Shown: positions 8,235 to 15,812 of the stretch, piece after piece | Layout: each line of letters opens with the position of its first letter | Numbering within the stretch: position 1 is the first letter of the stretch | Origin: DASXUL01 sp036504855 | Lineage (GTDB): Bacteria > Armatimonadota > DTGP01 > JAKQQT01 | DNA: 64,000 nucleotides | Direction of reading: 5' to 3' | NCBI GenBank assembly: GCA_036504855.1 | Contig: DASXUL010000109.1 | Location: 14,072 to 78,071, forward strand | Program-made: the position numbers and the translations under genes | Notes under the pieces: model-generated | Databases searched by the model: none | Told to the model about the DNA's origin: nothing | The model's input: the letters and a program-made list of their open reading frames with translations, nothing else

Positions 8235-10364
8235 ATGCAACGAAAAAGACTGGGCAGGAGACGGATTTCGCGGAAAGCGGCGTGCATCGCCACATTGGCG
8301 GCCCTGGGGCCCCTGGCGTTCTTGTGCATTGCTGGCGGCGTGTGGCTGCTGCGCCTGCGCGCGGCCCTGCCGGATGTGAATGCTCTGGCCGCGTGGCGGC
8401 CCAGCCAAACCACCGAGATCCGGTCTTCCGACGGCGTGCTGCTGGCCCGGCTTTTCGAGGAGAATCGTCGCGTTGTGCCGCTTTCGGAAATGCCGGGCGC
8501 CTTGCGGGACGCCACGATCGCCGTGGAGGACCGCCGATTCCTGGAGCATCGCGGCGTGGATTGGCGCGGCGCCGCCAGGGCGCTGGTGAGCGACGTAGCC
8601 CAAGGCGGCTACCGGGAAGGCGGCAGCACAATTACACAGCAACTCGTGCGCAGCGTCTTCCTGGATCCGGGCAAACGACTCAGCCGCAAGGCGCGCGAAG
8701 CGATGCTGGCCGTGCAGACGGAGCGGCGATTCACGAAGCCGGAGATCCTGGGGATGTACATGAACCAGGTCTACTACGGCGAGCGCTGCTTTGGCGTTGA
8801 GGCGGCCGCACACGCCTACTTCGGTAAGCCGGCCTCGCGGCTTTCGCTGGCGGAGTGCGCACTCCTCGCGGGCATCCCCCGCCGCCCCGCGCTCTACGAC
8901 CCATACGCGAATCCAGAGGCCGCGCGCCAGCGACGGGACGCGGTGCTGCGCCGAATGGTGGAGACCGGGCATCTGGACGCGGCTCGCGCTGAGGCCGCCA
9001 TGCGCGAACCGCTGCGCCTGGCCTACCGCCGGCCTCCCCGCCTGCAGGCGCGGAGGGCGCCGTACTTCGTTGATTTCGTGGTTCGCCAACTGGAGGACCG
9101 GTATGGCGCCGATCGGGTCTATCGCGGCGGGCTGCGCGTTCAGACAACGCTGAATAGCCGCGCCCAGGCCGCCGCGGAGCTGGCGGTGCGGCGCGGCATG
9201 GATGCCGCTTTCGGCCGGCGGCCTACCCAGGCGGCGCTTGTTTCGCTGGATCCCCGAACGGGCGCGATCCGGGCGATGGTCGGCGGGCGCGACTACTCCC
9301 GCTCGTCGTTCAACCGGGCCGTTCAGGCGAAACGGCAGCCTGGCTCGGCGTTCAAGCCCTTCGTCTACGCGGCGGCGCTTAGCGCCGGACACCTTACCAC
9401 CGATCGCATCACCGACGCCCCCGTGGCTTTCGACGGAGGGCGCTGGAGGCCGCGGAACATGGATGGGCGGTGGCATGGCCGCATAACGCTCACCACTGCG
9501 CTTGCCAACAGCATCAACATCCCGGCTGTGAAGCTCTGCGATGACGTTGGCCCGGACGCCGTGGCCAACGTCGCCCGGCTCTGCGGCATCGCCAGCCCTC
9601 TTCGCGAGGACCTGACCCTGGCGCTCGGCACATCCGAAGTTTCCCCCCTGGAACTCGCCTCCGCCTACGGCGTCTTCGCGGCGTCCGGCGTCCGCGCGGA
9701 GCCAATGGCCATAGTGCGCGTGGACGATTGCGACGGGGGCACGCTGGAGACGTTTGCCCCTCGACGCGCCGATGTCCTGAACCCGGCCACGTCGGCCCGC
9801 ATGGACTTTATGTTGCGCCAGGTGGTGCGCGCCGGAACGGGCGCGGCGGCCGGTAGCGTTCCAGGCGCCCGCGGCAAGACGGGGACCACGGACAGCCGCC
9901 ATGACGCGTGGTTCGTGGGATACACCCCGGCGCTCACGACGGCGGTATGGGTGGGCAACGACCATCCGTCGCCGATCCCCGGACTCACCGGCGGCGGCGT
10001 GTGCGCGCCGATCTGGGCGGCCTTCATGGGCCATGCCATCCGCATCCTCCCGCGCGGGGAGCAGGCCCGCCCGGAAACGCACAAGCCCGAGACGCGGGTC
10101 CGCATCGCCGAGATCCGGCGCCCAATCATCCTGGCTGCCGCCGCGCCCGCGTCACAGCCGTCTGCCAATGGGCAGGCATCGCAGCCGGAGCGGAGCGTCG
10201 TTCAGGCGGACTCAGCGGGGCGCGTCCAGATGCCTGCCTGGGTGACAGTGGATCTGTGCGTGGATAGCGGCGGCCTCGCCGGGCCGGGCTGCCCGCGCAC
10301 GGTGACCACGCGCATTCGGCCGGATGCGATGCCGCCGCCCTGTCCGCTCCACGGGGCAAGATAG
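8235..10364 (+). CDS. mrcA: Penicillin-binding protein 1A, bifunctional glycosyltransferase/transpeptidase
   Basis: 709 residues. A membrane anchor near residues 15-40 is followed by a GT51 glycosyltransferase domain with EDRRFLEHRG (catalytic glutamate), GGSTITQQL, and a RKAREA...E segment with NQVYYGE. The transpeptidase domain has SAFK (nucleophile S371, K374), SIN and KTGTT, plus the usual DAWFVGYTP and VWVGND blocks. It polymerises and crosslinks peptidoglycan at the outer face of the inner membrane. GGAGG lies shortly before the ATG. The tail after about residue 600 is short and proline/alanine-rich, with two cysteines, and lacks a PBP1C-type C-terminal domain. Confidence 0.95.
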   Translation: MQRKRLGRRRISRKAACIATLAALGPLAFLCIAGGVWLLRLRAALPDVNALAAWRPSQTTEIRSSDGVLLARLFEENRRVVPLSEMPGALRDATIAVEDRRFLEHRGVDWRGAARALVSDVAQGGYREGGSTITQQLVRSVFLDPGKRLSRKAREAMLAVQTERRFTKPEILGMYMNQVYYGERCFGVEAAAHAYFGKPASRLSLAECALLAGIPRRPALYDPYANPEAARQRRDAVLRRMVETGHLDAARAEAAMREPLRLAYRRPPRLQARRAPYFVDFVVRQLEDRYGADRVYRGGLRVQTTLNSRAQAAAELAVRRGMDAAFGRRPTQAALVSLDPRTGAIRAMVGGRDYSRSSFNRAVQAKRQPGSAFKPFVYAAALSAGHLTTDRITDAPVAFDGGRWRPRNMDGRWHGRITLTTALANSINIPAVKLCDDVGPDAVANVARLCGIASPLREDLTLALGTSEVSPLELASAYGVFAASGVRAEPMAIVRVDDCDGGTLETFAPRRADVLNPATSARMDFMLRQVVRAGTGAAAGSVPGARGKTGTTDSRHDAWFVGYTPALTTAVWVGNDHPSPIPGLTGGGVCAPIWAAFMGHAIRILPRGEQARPETHKPETRVRIAEIRRPIILAAAAPASQPSANGQASQPERSVVQADSAGRVQMPAWVTVDLCVDSGGLAGPGCPRTVTTRIRPDAMPPPCPLHGAR

Positions 10365-10384
10365 CAGATAGCTTGGAAAGCGAA

Positions 10385-10415
10385 AGCCCCCTCTCCACAG
10401 CGTGGAAAGGGGGCT
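10385..10415. terminator. Hairpin terminator after the PBP gene
   Basis: A 14-bp stem with one mismatch (AGCCCCCT paired with AGGGGGCT at the base, 3-base loop) just downstream of the stop at 10364 and before the convergent gene ending at 10439. Confidence 0.7.
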
Positions 10416-10438
10416 GGCGTTAGCGAACAGGGCCGGGC

Positions 10439-10726
10439 TCAAAAGGGCCATCCCGATCGCGTGATGCGATATAGCGCGTACATCGAAAACCAGGGGCCGC
10501 TGTCTTCGGCGGCCGGGGCTGATTCCTCCGGCCAGTTGAACATGGGCTCCGGTTGCTCCTTAACGAGCAGGTCCGTTGAAGCCACCAACTGGAAGGGCCC
10601 GCCGTCGGGCAACGCAATGGCGCGTGGGTGGCGGTGCAAAACGCCTGTCTGTACGGACTGATATATGCCGCGCGGCGCGCGGTGTCCGGAAGGGAACACC
10701 TGGCCGGCGGTGATGTCCATGGTCAT
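10439..10726 (-). CDS. Small hypothetical protein
   Basis: 95 residues. The ATG at 10726 is supported by AAAGGAGC about 6 bases upstream; a longer reading to 10783 has no such site. The protein has a GQVFPSGHRAPRGIYQSV block near the N-terminus and a later DGGPFQLV segment. The first block recalls short YjzC-like small proteins, but I would not assign a family. No signal peptide or membrane segment is present. It is convergent with the PBP gene and divergent from the small gene at 10916. Confidence 0.6.
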   Translation of the reverse strand: MTMDITAGQVFPSGHRAPRGIYQSVQTGVLHRHPRAIALPDGGPFQLVASTDLLVKEQPEPMFNWPEESAPAAEDSGPWFSMYALYRITRSGWPF

Positions 10727-10915
10727 AAAACCGCTCCTTTCACATAAGGGTTCATTCTCTACAACACCATGATGCCATGTCAAGGTTGCCCGGTCTTTTC
10801 CGTTGTGTGAAAGTTATATTAAGTTACTCAGGCAAGTTGGTTTTCGTTCGCGTACGTTGCGCTCCCTCTGGGTAACTAACCGCCGAGGGCGATTTGCCCG
10901 TACAGGAGGTAGATG

Positions 10916-11089
10916 ATGCCACGGGGAGACAAGGACGCATACACGGACAAGCAGAAGCGGATGGCGGAGCATATTGAGGAAGGCTACGAGGAGAAGGGCG
11001 TTTCGGACGAGGAAGCCGAGCGCCGCGCCTGGGCCACGGTCAACAAGCAGACGGGCGGGGGCCGGAAGTCCGGCTCGGGCAGGCATTAG
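10916..11089 (+). CDS. Small conserved protein of the 'plasmid stabilization'-annotated family
   Basis: 57 residues, basic and highly charged: it begins MPRGDKDAYTDKQKR, continues with AEHIEEGYEEKG and EEAERRAWATVNKQTGGG, and ends KSGSGRH. This pattern is a widespread tiny protein often labelled plasmid stabilization protein or ChaB-like; its biochemical role is not established. AGGAGG lies 6 bases before the ATG at 10916 (another ATG 3 bases earlier is too close to it). A strong GC hairpin follows the stop at once, so it is probably a monocistronic gene. Confidence 0.8.
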   Translation: MPRGDKDAYTDKQKRMAEHIEEGYEEKGVSDEEAERRAWATVNKQTGGGRKSGSGRH

Positions 11090-11094
11090 CGTTC

Positions 11095-11125
11095 GCGCGC
11101 CGGGCCCCCGGCGGGCCCGGCGCGC
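11095..11125. terminator. Strong GC hairpin terminator
   Basis: A perfect 13-bp stem (11095-11107 with 11113-11125) with a 5-base loop, followed by TGTTT. It lies 5 bases after the stop of the 57-residue gene and before the convergent gene ending at 11143. Confidence 0.8.
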
Positions 11126-11142
11126 TGTTTCCGCCTATGGCG

Positions 11143-11964
11143 TCACGCGTCCTGAGATCCGTTGGGGTCCGGATACTTGCGGAGGATTTCCAGCGCGGCG
11201 GAGGTGTGGAGGGCCGGCAGCAGGGCGCCCCACAGCAGCGAGACGGGGATCAGAATGGCCGGGCCGTTCTTGAAGCTGGCGAAGACAAGGGCCGGGCCCA
11301 GCGTCATGACCAGCGTCAACAAGGCGAAGGCCAGCGAGTAGAAAGGGTTTGCCAACGCCAGGAGAACGCCGCGCTTCAAGGTGGTGCCCAGCGGCTTTCC
11401 CTGCTCCACCAGCAGCGGCCAGTGATATACGGCCGTCATCAGCCAGAACAGCAGGATGTAGCCGGCGCCTACGCCGGCCGCCTTTATCGCCGTGGAGGGT
11501 CGCGAGATCAGCCAGAGGGTGTCGCAGACCAGCACGCTGGTGATGACGGTTTCCGCGTAGCAAAGCGCCCAGGCCGGCCGCGCCAGTTTTCGCGCGCCGC
11601 GGAAGAGGTCGAAGATGTGCGGGTCGTCGCGCTGGAACATGGCGCGGGCGAGGGTGTAGAGGCCGGCCATGAAGGGGCCCAACACGATGGGCGCGGCCAG
11701 CAGCACAACCGCGGTCATCATCGCGCCAACGGCGCGAAGCTTGGGGTCCGGAAGACGCTGGAGCCCCACATAGAGGAACGACAGGGCGAAGAAGACCACC
11801 ACGAAGGTGAGCAGGCTGACGGCCAGCGACGTCCCAAGGTAGTCGTACACCGCGGAGAACCCAAGGCGCACCGACCGGCCGGCGGACGGCGGCGGCGGCG
11901 GTTCAACGGGCGGATCGCCCCAATCCAGCGGTTCGTCGTCTTTTCGCGGCGGCCATGGGTGCAT
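11143..11964 (-). CDS. YesL-like (DUF624-type) integral membrane protein
   Basis: 273 residues. A proline-rich cytoplasmic N-terminus (about 1-28) is followed by five or six hydrophobic segments, at about 42-62, 80-105, 135-150, 165-185, 205-225 and 230-250. The GFSAVYDYLGTSLAVSLLTF start, the ARAMFQRDDPHIFDLFRGARK loop and the paired helices resemble DUF624/YesL membrane proteins, whose role is unknown though they often lie near carbohydrate-uptake genes. GAGAGGA lies about 11 bases before the start, a long spacing. A long palindrome separates it from the dehydrogenase gene upstream. Confidence 0.65.
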   Translation of the reverse strand: MHPWPPRKDDEPLDWGDPPVEPPPPPSAGRSVRLGFSAVYDYLGTSLAVSLLTFVVVFFALSFLYVGLQRLPDPKLRAVGAMMTAVVLLAAPIVLGPFMAGLYTLARAMFQRDDPHIFDLFRGARKLARPAWALCYAETVITSVLVCDTLWLISRPSTAIKAAGVGAGYILLFWLMTAVYHWPLLVEQGKPLGTTLKRGVLLALANPFYSLAFALLTLVMTLGPALVFASFKNGPAILIPVSLLWGALLPALHTSAALEILRKYPDPNGSQDA

Positions 11965-12012
11965 ACGGCTTACGGTTCCTCTCCGGGTGCGGATCTCTGT
12001 CGTTATGATAGA

Positions 12013-12145
12013 ACAGCATTCAGCACTCAGAACTCAGAACTCAGAATACAGCCCGGAATGCCTCTGTCCATGAGATCGGGTTTCACCTGGTCAGAGGCAT
12101 TCCGGGCTGTATTCTGAGTTCTGAGTTCTGAGTGCTGAACGCTGT
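12013..12145. repeat. Heptad palindrome A (CAGNNNT type)
   Basis: Two 54-base arms (12013-12066 and 12092-12145) that are reverse complements with one mismatch, around a 25-base loop. Each arm has period-7 CAG units (CAGCACT, CAGAACT, CAGAACT, CAGAATA) leading into a GC-rich inner stem. The right arm ends one base before the stop codon of the dehydrogenase gene. It is related by design, not by core sequence, to the elements at 38790, 39742, 48086, 60115 and 63957. Confidence 0.85.
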
Positions 12146-12146
12146 C

Positions 12147-13160
12147 CTACGGTTCGACGATCACCTTTACGGCGTCGGCGGAGCGGGCGGTTTCCAGGGC
12201 GGCGGCGAACTGGTCCACCGGGAAGCGGTGGCTGATGAGGCATTCCACCTGTACCTTGCCCTCGGAGAGCATCTGGACGGCGCGCGCATGGGTGAAGGGG
12301 TTTACGAAGCTGCCCATCACGGTCAGCTCCTTGTAGTAGATATCGTACGGCTTGATGCCGGCCACAGCGCTGGGCGACACCACGCCGAAGAACAACACGC
12401 GCCCTCCGCGCCGGGCAAGCGCAACGGCGGCCTCGGCCGTTTCCTTGCGGCCCGCGCTCTCAATGGCGGCATCCACCCCCACCCCGTCCGTCGCGTCACG
12501 CACGATGGCGGTCAGGTCTTCCTTCAACGGGTCCACCAGGATATCGGCGCCCAGGGCGCGCGCGGCCTCGCGACGCGGCGCGAACGGTTCCGATACGATG
12601 ACTGTGCCCGCGCCTGCCGCCTTCACGAGTTGCAGCAGGATCATGCCGATGTAGCCGCCGCCGAGGATGGCCACCGTTTCCCCGGGGCGAACGGCCAGGC
12701 GGTCGGCTCCGTGGAGGCAACAGGCCAACGGCTCGGCCAGCGCGCCAGACTCCAGGCTTACGTTATCCGGCAGCAGAACGGCCTGTTTGGCGGGGCTCAG
12801 GCAATACTCGGCGAAGCCGCCGTTGCGCGTCACGCCCAGCGCCTCGAGGTTTTCGCACAGGTGCACCTCGCCGCGCTGGCACCAGAAGCAATGCCCGCAG
12901 GTGATGTTCGGGTCCAGCGCCACGCGGTCCCCCACCTTCACATGGCGGACCTCGGCCCCGGCGGCGATCACCTCGCCGGCCATCTCATGCCCCGGGATGA
13001 CGGGGAACCGGACGATGTGCTCCCCCTCGAAGATGTGCTGGTCCGTGCCGCACACTCCGCACGCTCCAACGCGCACCACGATGTCATCCGGCCCCGGAGC
13101 GGGGACGGGCAAGTCCGATATCTCAATCCGCCTGGCGGCGGGCAGTACGGCAGCCTTCAC
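12147..13160 (-). CDS. Zinc-dependent medium-chain alcohol/polyol dehydrogenase
   Basis: 337 residues from a GTG at 13160 with GGGAGGAA about 6 bases upstream. Catalytic zinc ligands are visible as GVCGTD (C38) and PGHEMAGE (His-Glu pair), and a structural zinc site as CGHCFWCQRGEVHLC. The nucleotide fold has GGGYIG. This is the sorbitol/threonine/galactitol dehydrogenase branch of the MDR superfamily, which oxidises a secondary alcohol using NAD(H). Which polyol or amino acid alcohol is used cannot be read from the sequence. It is apparently monocistronic, between palindrome A and a repeat-rich gap. Confidence 0.9.
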   Translation of the reverse strand: MKAAVLPAARRIEISDLPVPAPGPDDIVVRVGACGVCGTDQHIFEGEHIVRFPVIPGHEMAGEVIAAGAEVRHVKVGDRVALDPNITCGHCFWCQRGEVHLCENLEALGVTRNGGFAEYCLSPAKQAVLLPDNVSLESGALAEPLACCLHGADRLAVRPGETVAILGGGYIGMILLQLVKAAGAGTVIVSEPFAPRREAARALGADILVDPLKEDLTAIVRDATDGVGVDAAIESAGRKETAEAAVALARRGGRVLFFGVVSPSAVAGIKPYDIYYKELTVMGSFVNPFTHARAVQMLSEGKVQVECLISHRFPVDQFAAALETARSADAVKVIVEP

Positions 13161-13188
13161 GCGATTCCTCCCTTGTTACCCGAACGCG

Positions 13189-13440
13189 CCTATGGAGTGC
13201 GGCGGCGTATTCTGGGCCCAGTAGCCTGATGCTTCACGGGTATGCTTCCCTCCCACGTCCCCCTGAACGAAGCGAAGGGTCTCGGCCTGGCGTGTCGCAT
13301 GGTGCAACGGACCAAGCACCCATGCGAGCCTTTACCCGGGTGCTTGCCACGCATCCGGGACAGACTGGTCAGGCCGAGATTCCTCGCTGCGCTCGGAATG
13401 ACATCGGCGGCGCGTCGCCGCAAGCCGCCGAACTTCACAT
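13189..13440. repeat. Intergenic dispersed-repeat region
   Basis: This 300-base gap holds no gene. It begins with CCTATGGAGTGCGGCGGC (13189-13206), which recurs exactly at 31250-31267. It continues with nested inverted segments (TCTCGGCCTG/CAGGCCGAGA and CAAGCACCC/GGGTGCTTG) and ends with a TTCCTCGCTGCGCTCGGAAT motif that is widespread between genes in many bacteria. Open frames through it encode low-complexity sequence and are rejected. Confidence 0.6.
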
Positions 13441-13463
13441 GCGCTATCAACCCAGTAGATTCG

Positions 13464-14483
13464 TTACCACGGCAAGGATAGCCCGTTCGAGGTGATGGCG
13501 GGAGCGGCGGGCGGCGTGGCGTGGGAGGTGAAGAGCGGGCTGAAGTCGCGCCGGAAGCCGCGCAAGTTGCAGATGCCGGCCAGGATCTTCGGGATGTCGG
13601 TGAGGGCCAGCGTGCCCATGAACTTGGTCTCGCTCATGCCGCCCGCGAAGAGGTTCGCCGCGTCCGCGTAGCGGGCGACCACGAGGATCAGGGTTCGGCG
13701 GTCGTTCCGCGCATAGAGCGCCAGCGGGGCGAGGGCCGCATCCAGGTCCGCCGCGCTCGCCTGTTCCGGCGTGGCCGTGGCGGCGAGGAAGAAGCCCTGC
13801 TTTCCCTTGGCTGCGAGGTGCAGGGCGCGGAAGCAGAGCTGCTCGAATGATGCATCGGCCGGCGCCGCCGCCGCCAGCGCCGGCGTCGTCTCCGTTAGCA
13901 GCGCCTCGGCCGGCGAAACGGAAGGGCGGAGCGCGGCGGCGCCGATCGCCGGGGGGGCGCTTTCCGGCAGGGTGCGGGCGAACAGCACGTCGATGCGGGC
14001 CGCCCGCAGGCGGTTCAGGGTTTGCTCCGCCGGCTGCCCATCATCGGGGACAGCGAGGAAGGCGGGCATGGGATCGGCAGCCCCGCCGCCGCCCACCAAC
14101 GCCACCGATTTGCCGGCCTGCTTCGCCGCGCCCAGCACCGGGAGCATCGGCGGATCCCACTGCTCATTCGGCTGGCTGCCCGTGCCGAGGATGCGGGCCA
14201 GCGAACCTGTTGATGCGCCGCCCGGCGCCACGGCCACGCCCGTTACCGGCATGCGATCCAGGTTCAACACGTGGTTCGGCGCGGCATCGCGGGCCCTGCG
14301 CCAGTCATCCGGCGAGTAACCGTCGGCCACCACGATGATGACGTTTCGCACGGCGCGCGCGGGAGCGGCGCGGCGGGCGAGCGTGACGCGGGCCGGCCGG
14401 CGGGCGCGGTGGCGATATCGCCTCGCCGCGGCGGGGCCGGCGCATATGCACAGCGCCAGAATCAGCAGCAATACCCTCCGCAT
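13464..14483 (-). CDS. Secreted alkaline-phosphatase-superfamily protein, apparently degenerate
   Basis: 339 residues with a signal peptide (about 1-20, CAGPAAA) and an arginine-rich stretch behind it. RNVIIVVADGYSPDDW near residue 47 matches the first metal-binding strand of alkaline phosphatases (the Asp of the ADG motif). GASTGSLARILGTG takes the place of the nucleophile segment, although the usual D-S-A-x-T-A spacing is not kept. The closing His/Asp metal motifs are not obvious. It may be an inactive or diverged phosphatase or nuclease-like enzyme. It starts 19 bases after the HAD gene and is likely in the same operon. Confidence 0.6.
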   Translation of the reverse strand: MRRVLLLILALCICAGPAAARRYRHRARRPARVTLARRAAPARAVRNVIIVVADGYSPDDWRRARDAAPNHVLNLDRMPVTGVAVAPGGASTGSLARILGTGSQPNEQWDPPMLPVLGAAKQAGKSVALVGGGGAADPMPAFLAVPDDGQPAEQTLNRLRAARIDVLFARTLPESAPPAIGAAALRPSVSPAEALLTETTPALAAAAPADASFEQLCFRALHLAAKGKQGFFLAATATPEQASAADLDAALAPLALYARNDRRTLILVVARYADAANLFAGGMSETKFMGTLALTDIPKILAGICNLRGFRRDFSPLFTSHATPPAAPAITSNGLSLPW

Positions 14484-14502
14484 CAGACAGCCCTCCCGAA
14501 CG

Positions 14503-15228
14503 TCATGCGCGTTCCGCGCCGCGCCTGCGATCCAGGAGCTCCACGGCCGCTGGGATCTCCGTCATGGAGCGGACGCAGGCGTCCGGCATTTCGGATGGCG
14601 CGCGTGGTTCCACGCGCCCGTATTCGCCGCGTCCGTACATACGGATGGCGGCCATGCCAACCGATTTGGCCGGCGCAACGTCGTTATCCACCCGATCTCC
14701 CACCATGATGGCGCGACCGGGCTCACAACCGGCGCGTTCCAGCGCCCACGAGAAGAGGCGCGAGTCCGGCTTGCCGAAGCCGAGATCGCAATCGTAGGCG
14801 GCGAACTCGAAGAAACGGTCCAGGTCGTAGCGATCCATCCACGCGTGGATCTCCGGCAACTGGTTGGCGATGATGCCCAGGCGATAGCGCCCGCGGAGGG
14901 TCTCCAGCGCCTCCACGGCGCCCTCCGCGGGGACGCCGTACTGGTAGTAAGTGGGCGCGGCCAGTTCCCAGCGCCTGCGCCGAAAGTCGCTCACCGCGGG
15001 TTCGTCCGGCAGCACGGCGCGCAACACCCATGTAAGCGGAGCGGCCGCAGTCTGTTCGTGGCCCATCGCCATCCAGGCGTCGAAGCTCTGACGCGTGAGG
15101 TCCGGCTCCTCCGCGCGGAGAGACTCGAAGAGGGTTGCGTCCAGCGTGTTGCGCCAGGGATCCTCGTCCATCAGCACGCTGCCGATGTCGAAGAACACCC
15201 ATTGGAAGTACTGTGCGGCATCTGCCAT
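14503..15228 (-). CDS. HAD-superfamily hydrolase
   Basis: 241 residues, cytoplasmic. Motif I is FFDIGSVLMDED (nucleophile Asp; the +2 position is Gly, as in the YihX/epoxide hydrolase-like branch). Motif II is the LGIIANQ segment, motif III the Lys of GFGKPDSRLF, and motif IV MVGDRVDNDV. The cap is of the alpha-helical type between motifs I and II. It probably acts as a phosphatase on a small sugar phosphate or nucleotide, but the substrate is unknown. No clear ribosome-binding site was seen. The preceding acetyltransferase gene stops 49 bases upstream, and the phosphatase-like gene starts 19 bases downstream. Confidence 0.85.
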   Translation of the reverse strand: MADAAQYFQWVFFDIGSVLMDEDPWRNTLDATLFESLRAEEPDLTRQSFDAWMAMGHEQTAAAPLTWVLRAVLPDEPAVSDFRRRRWELAAPTYYQYGVPAEGAVEALETLRGRYRLGIIANQLPEIHAWMDRYDLDRFFEFAAYDCDLGFGKPDSRLFSWALERAGCEPGRAIMVGDRVDNDVAPAKSVGMAAIRMYGRGEYGRVEPRAPSEMPDACVRSMTEIPAAVELLDRRRGAERA

Positions 15229-15277
15229 TGTTCAGGTTCCGGGTGACGAGGGCGCTTCAATCCCTCCGAGGCGCCAG

Positions 15278-15805
15278 TCAGAGCAATACGGATGCGTCTC
15301 GCCAGCCATAGGCGACTTCGATGAGGCAGACGCCGCCGATCGCAATGGGTTGCTCGCGAATGGCAACGCCGCCCAGCCGTTCGTAGAAGGCCCGCGCGGG
15401 TAGGTTGTCCTTCAGAACCCAGATCAACAGCGACGGCAGAGCCAATCCCTGCAGGCGCCGCACGCATTCCGTCACCAGGGCGCGGCCGATGCCCTGGCGC
15501 TGTAAGCCCTCCAGCACGTAGAGCCCCCCGATCTCACCGGTAAAGGCCGGGTCGGCGGTCCGTTCCGGCCCGGCGGTTGCCCAGGCGGCGACGCGATTGT
15601 CCACTTCGGCTACCAGCACGAACCAGTTGGGGGGCTGGGTGTCTAGCCGTTTCTCCCATCGGATCCCGGACGCCGCGGCGTCCAGCCCATCCAGATAGGA
15701 GTTTGGCACGATGCCCCGGTAGGCCGACTTCCATGTCTCCGTATGAACGCGGGCGATGCCTTTGGCATCGCCCGCGGTTGCTTCTCGTATGACGACAGGG
15801 CGCAT
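15278..15805 (-). CDS. GNAT-family N-acetyltransferase
   Basis: 175 residues. The acetyl-CoA-binding motif A is YVLEGLQRQGIGRALV (the Q/R-x-x-G-x-G turn), followed by motif B, NLPARAFYERLGG. The N-terminal block IREATAGDAKGIARVHTETWKSAYRGI is typical of the GNAT subgroup that acetylates small amines. The start lies 7 bases after the argS stop, so it is probably translated from the argS message. The substrate is not predictable. Confidence 0.88.
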   Translation of the reverse strand: MRPVVIREATAGDAKGIARVHTETWKSAYRGIVPNSYLDGLDAAASGIRWEKRLDTQPPNWFVLVAEVDNRVAAWATAGPERTADPAFTGEIGGLYVLEGLQRQGIGRALVTECVRRLQGLALPSLLIWVLKDNLPARAFYERLGGVAIREQPIAIGGVCLIEVAYGWRDASVLL

Positions 15806-15812
15806 CGCCGGG

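Noticed and set aside
8019..10082. 687-codon minus-strand frame opposite the PBP gene
   Set aside because: Opposes a protein with complete GT51 and transpeptidase motifs; no family match.
12013..12145. Palindrome A as an insertion-sequence end or attenuator
   Set aside because: No transposase or open frame is associated, and it lies at the 3' side of both flanking genes' context rather than in a leader.
13229..13495. Plus-strand frames in the 13.2-13.5 kb gap
   Set aside because: They read through dispersed repeat sequence (the P-S-H-V-P-L-N-E-A type translation) and have no start signal.
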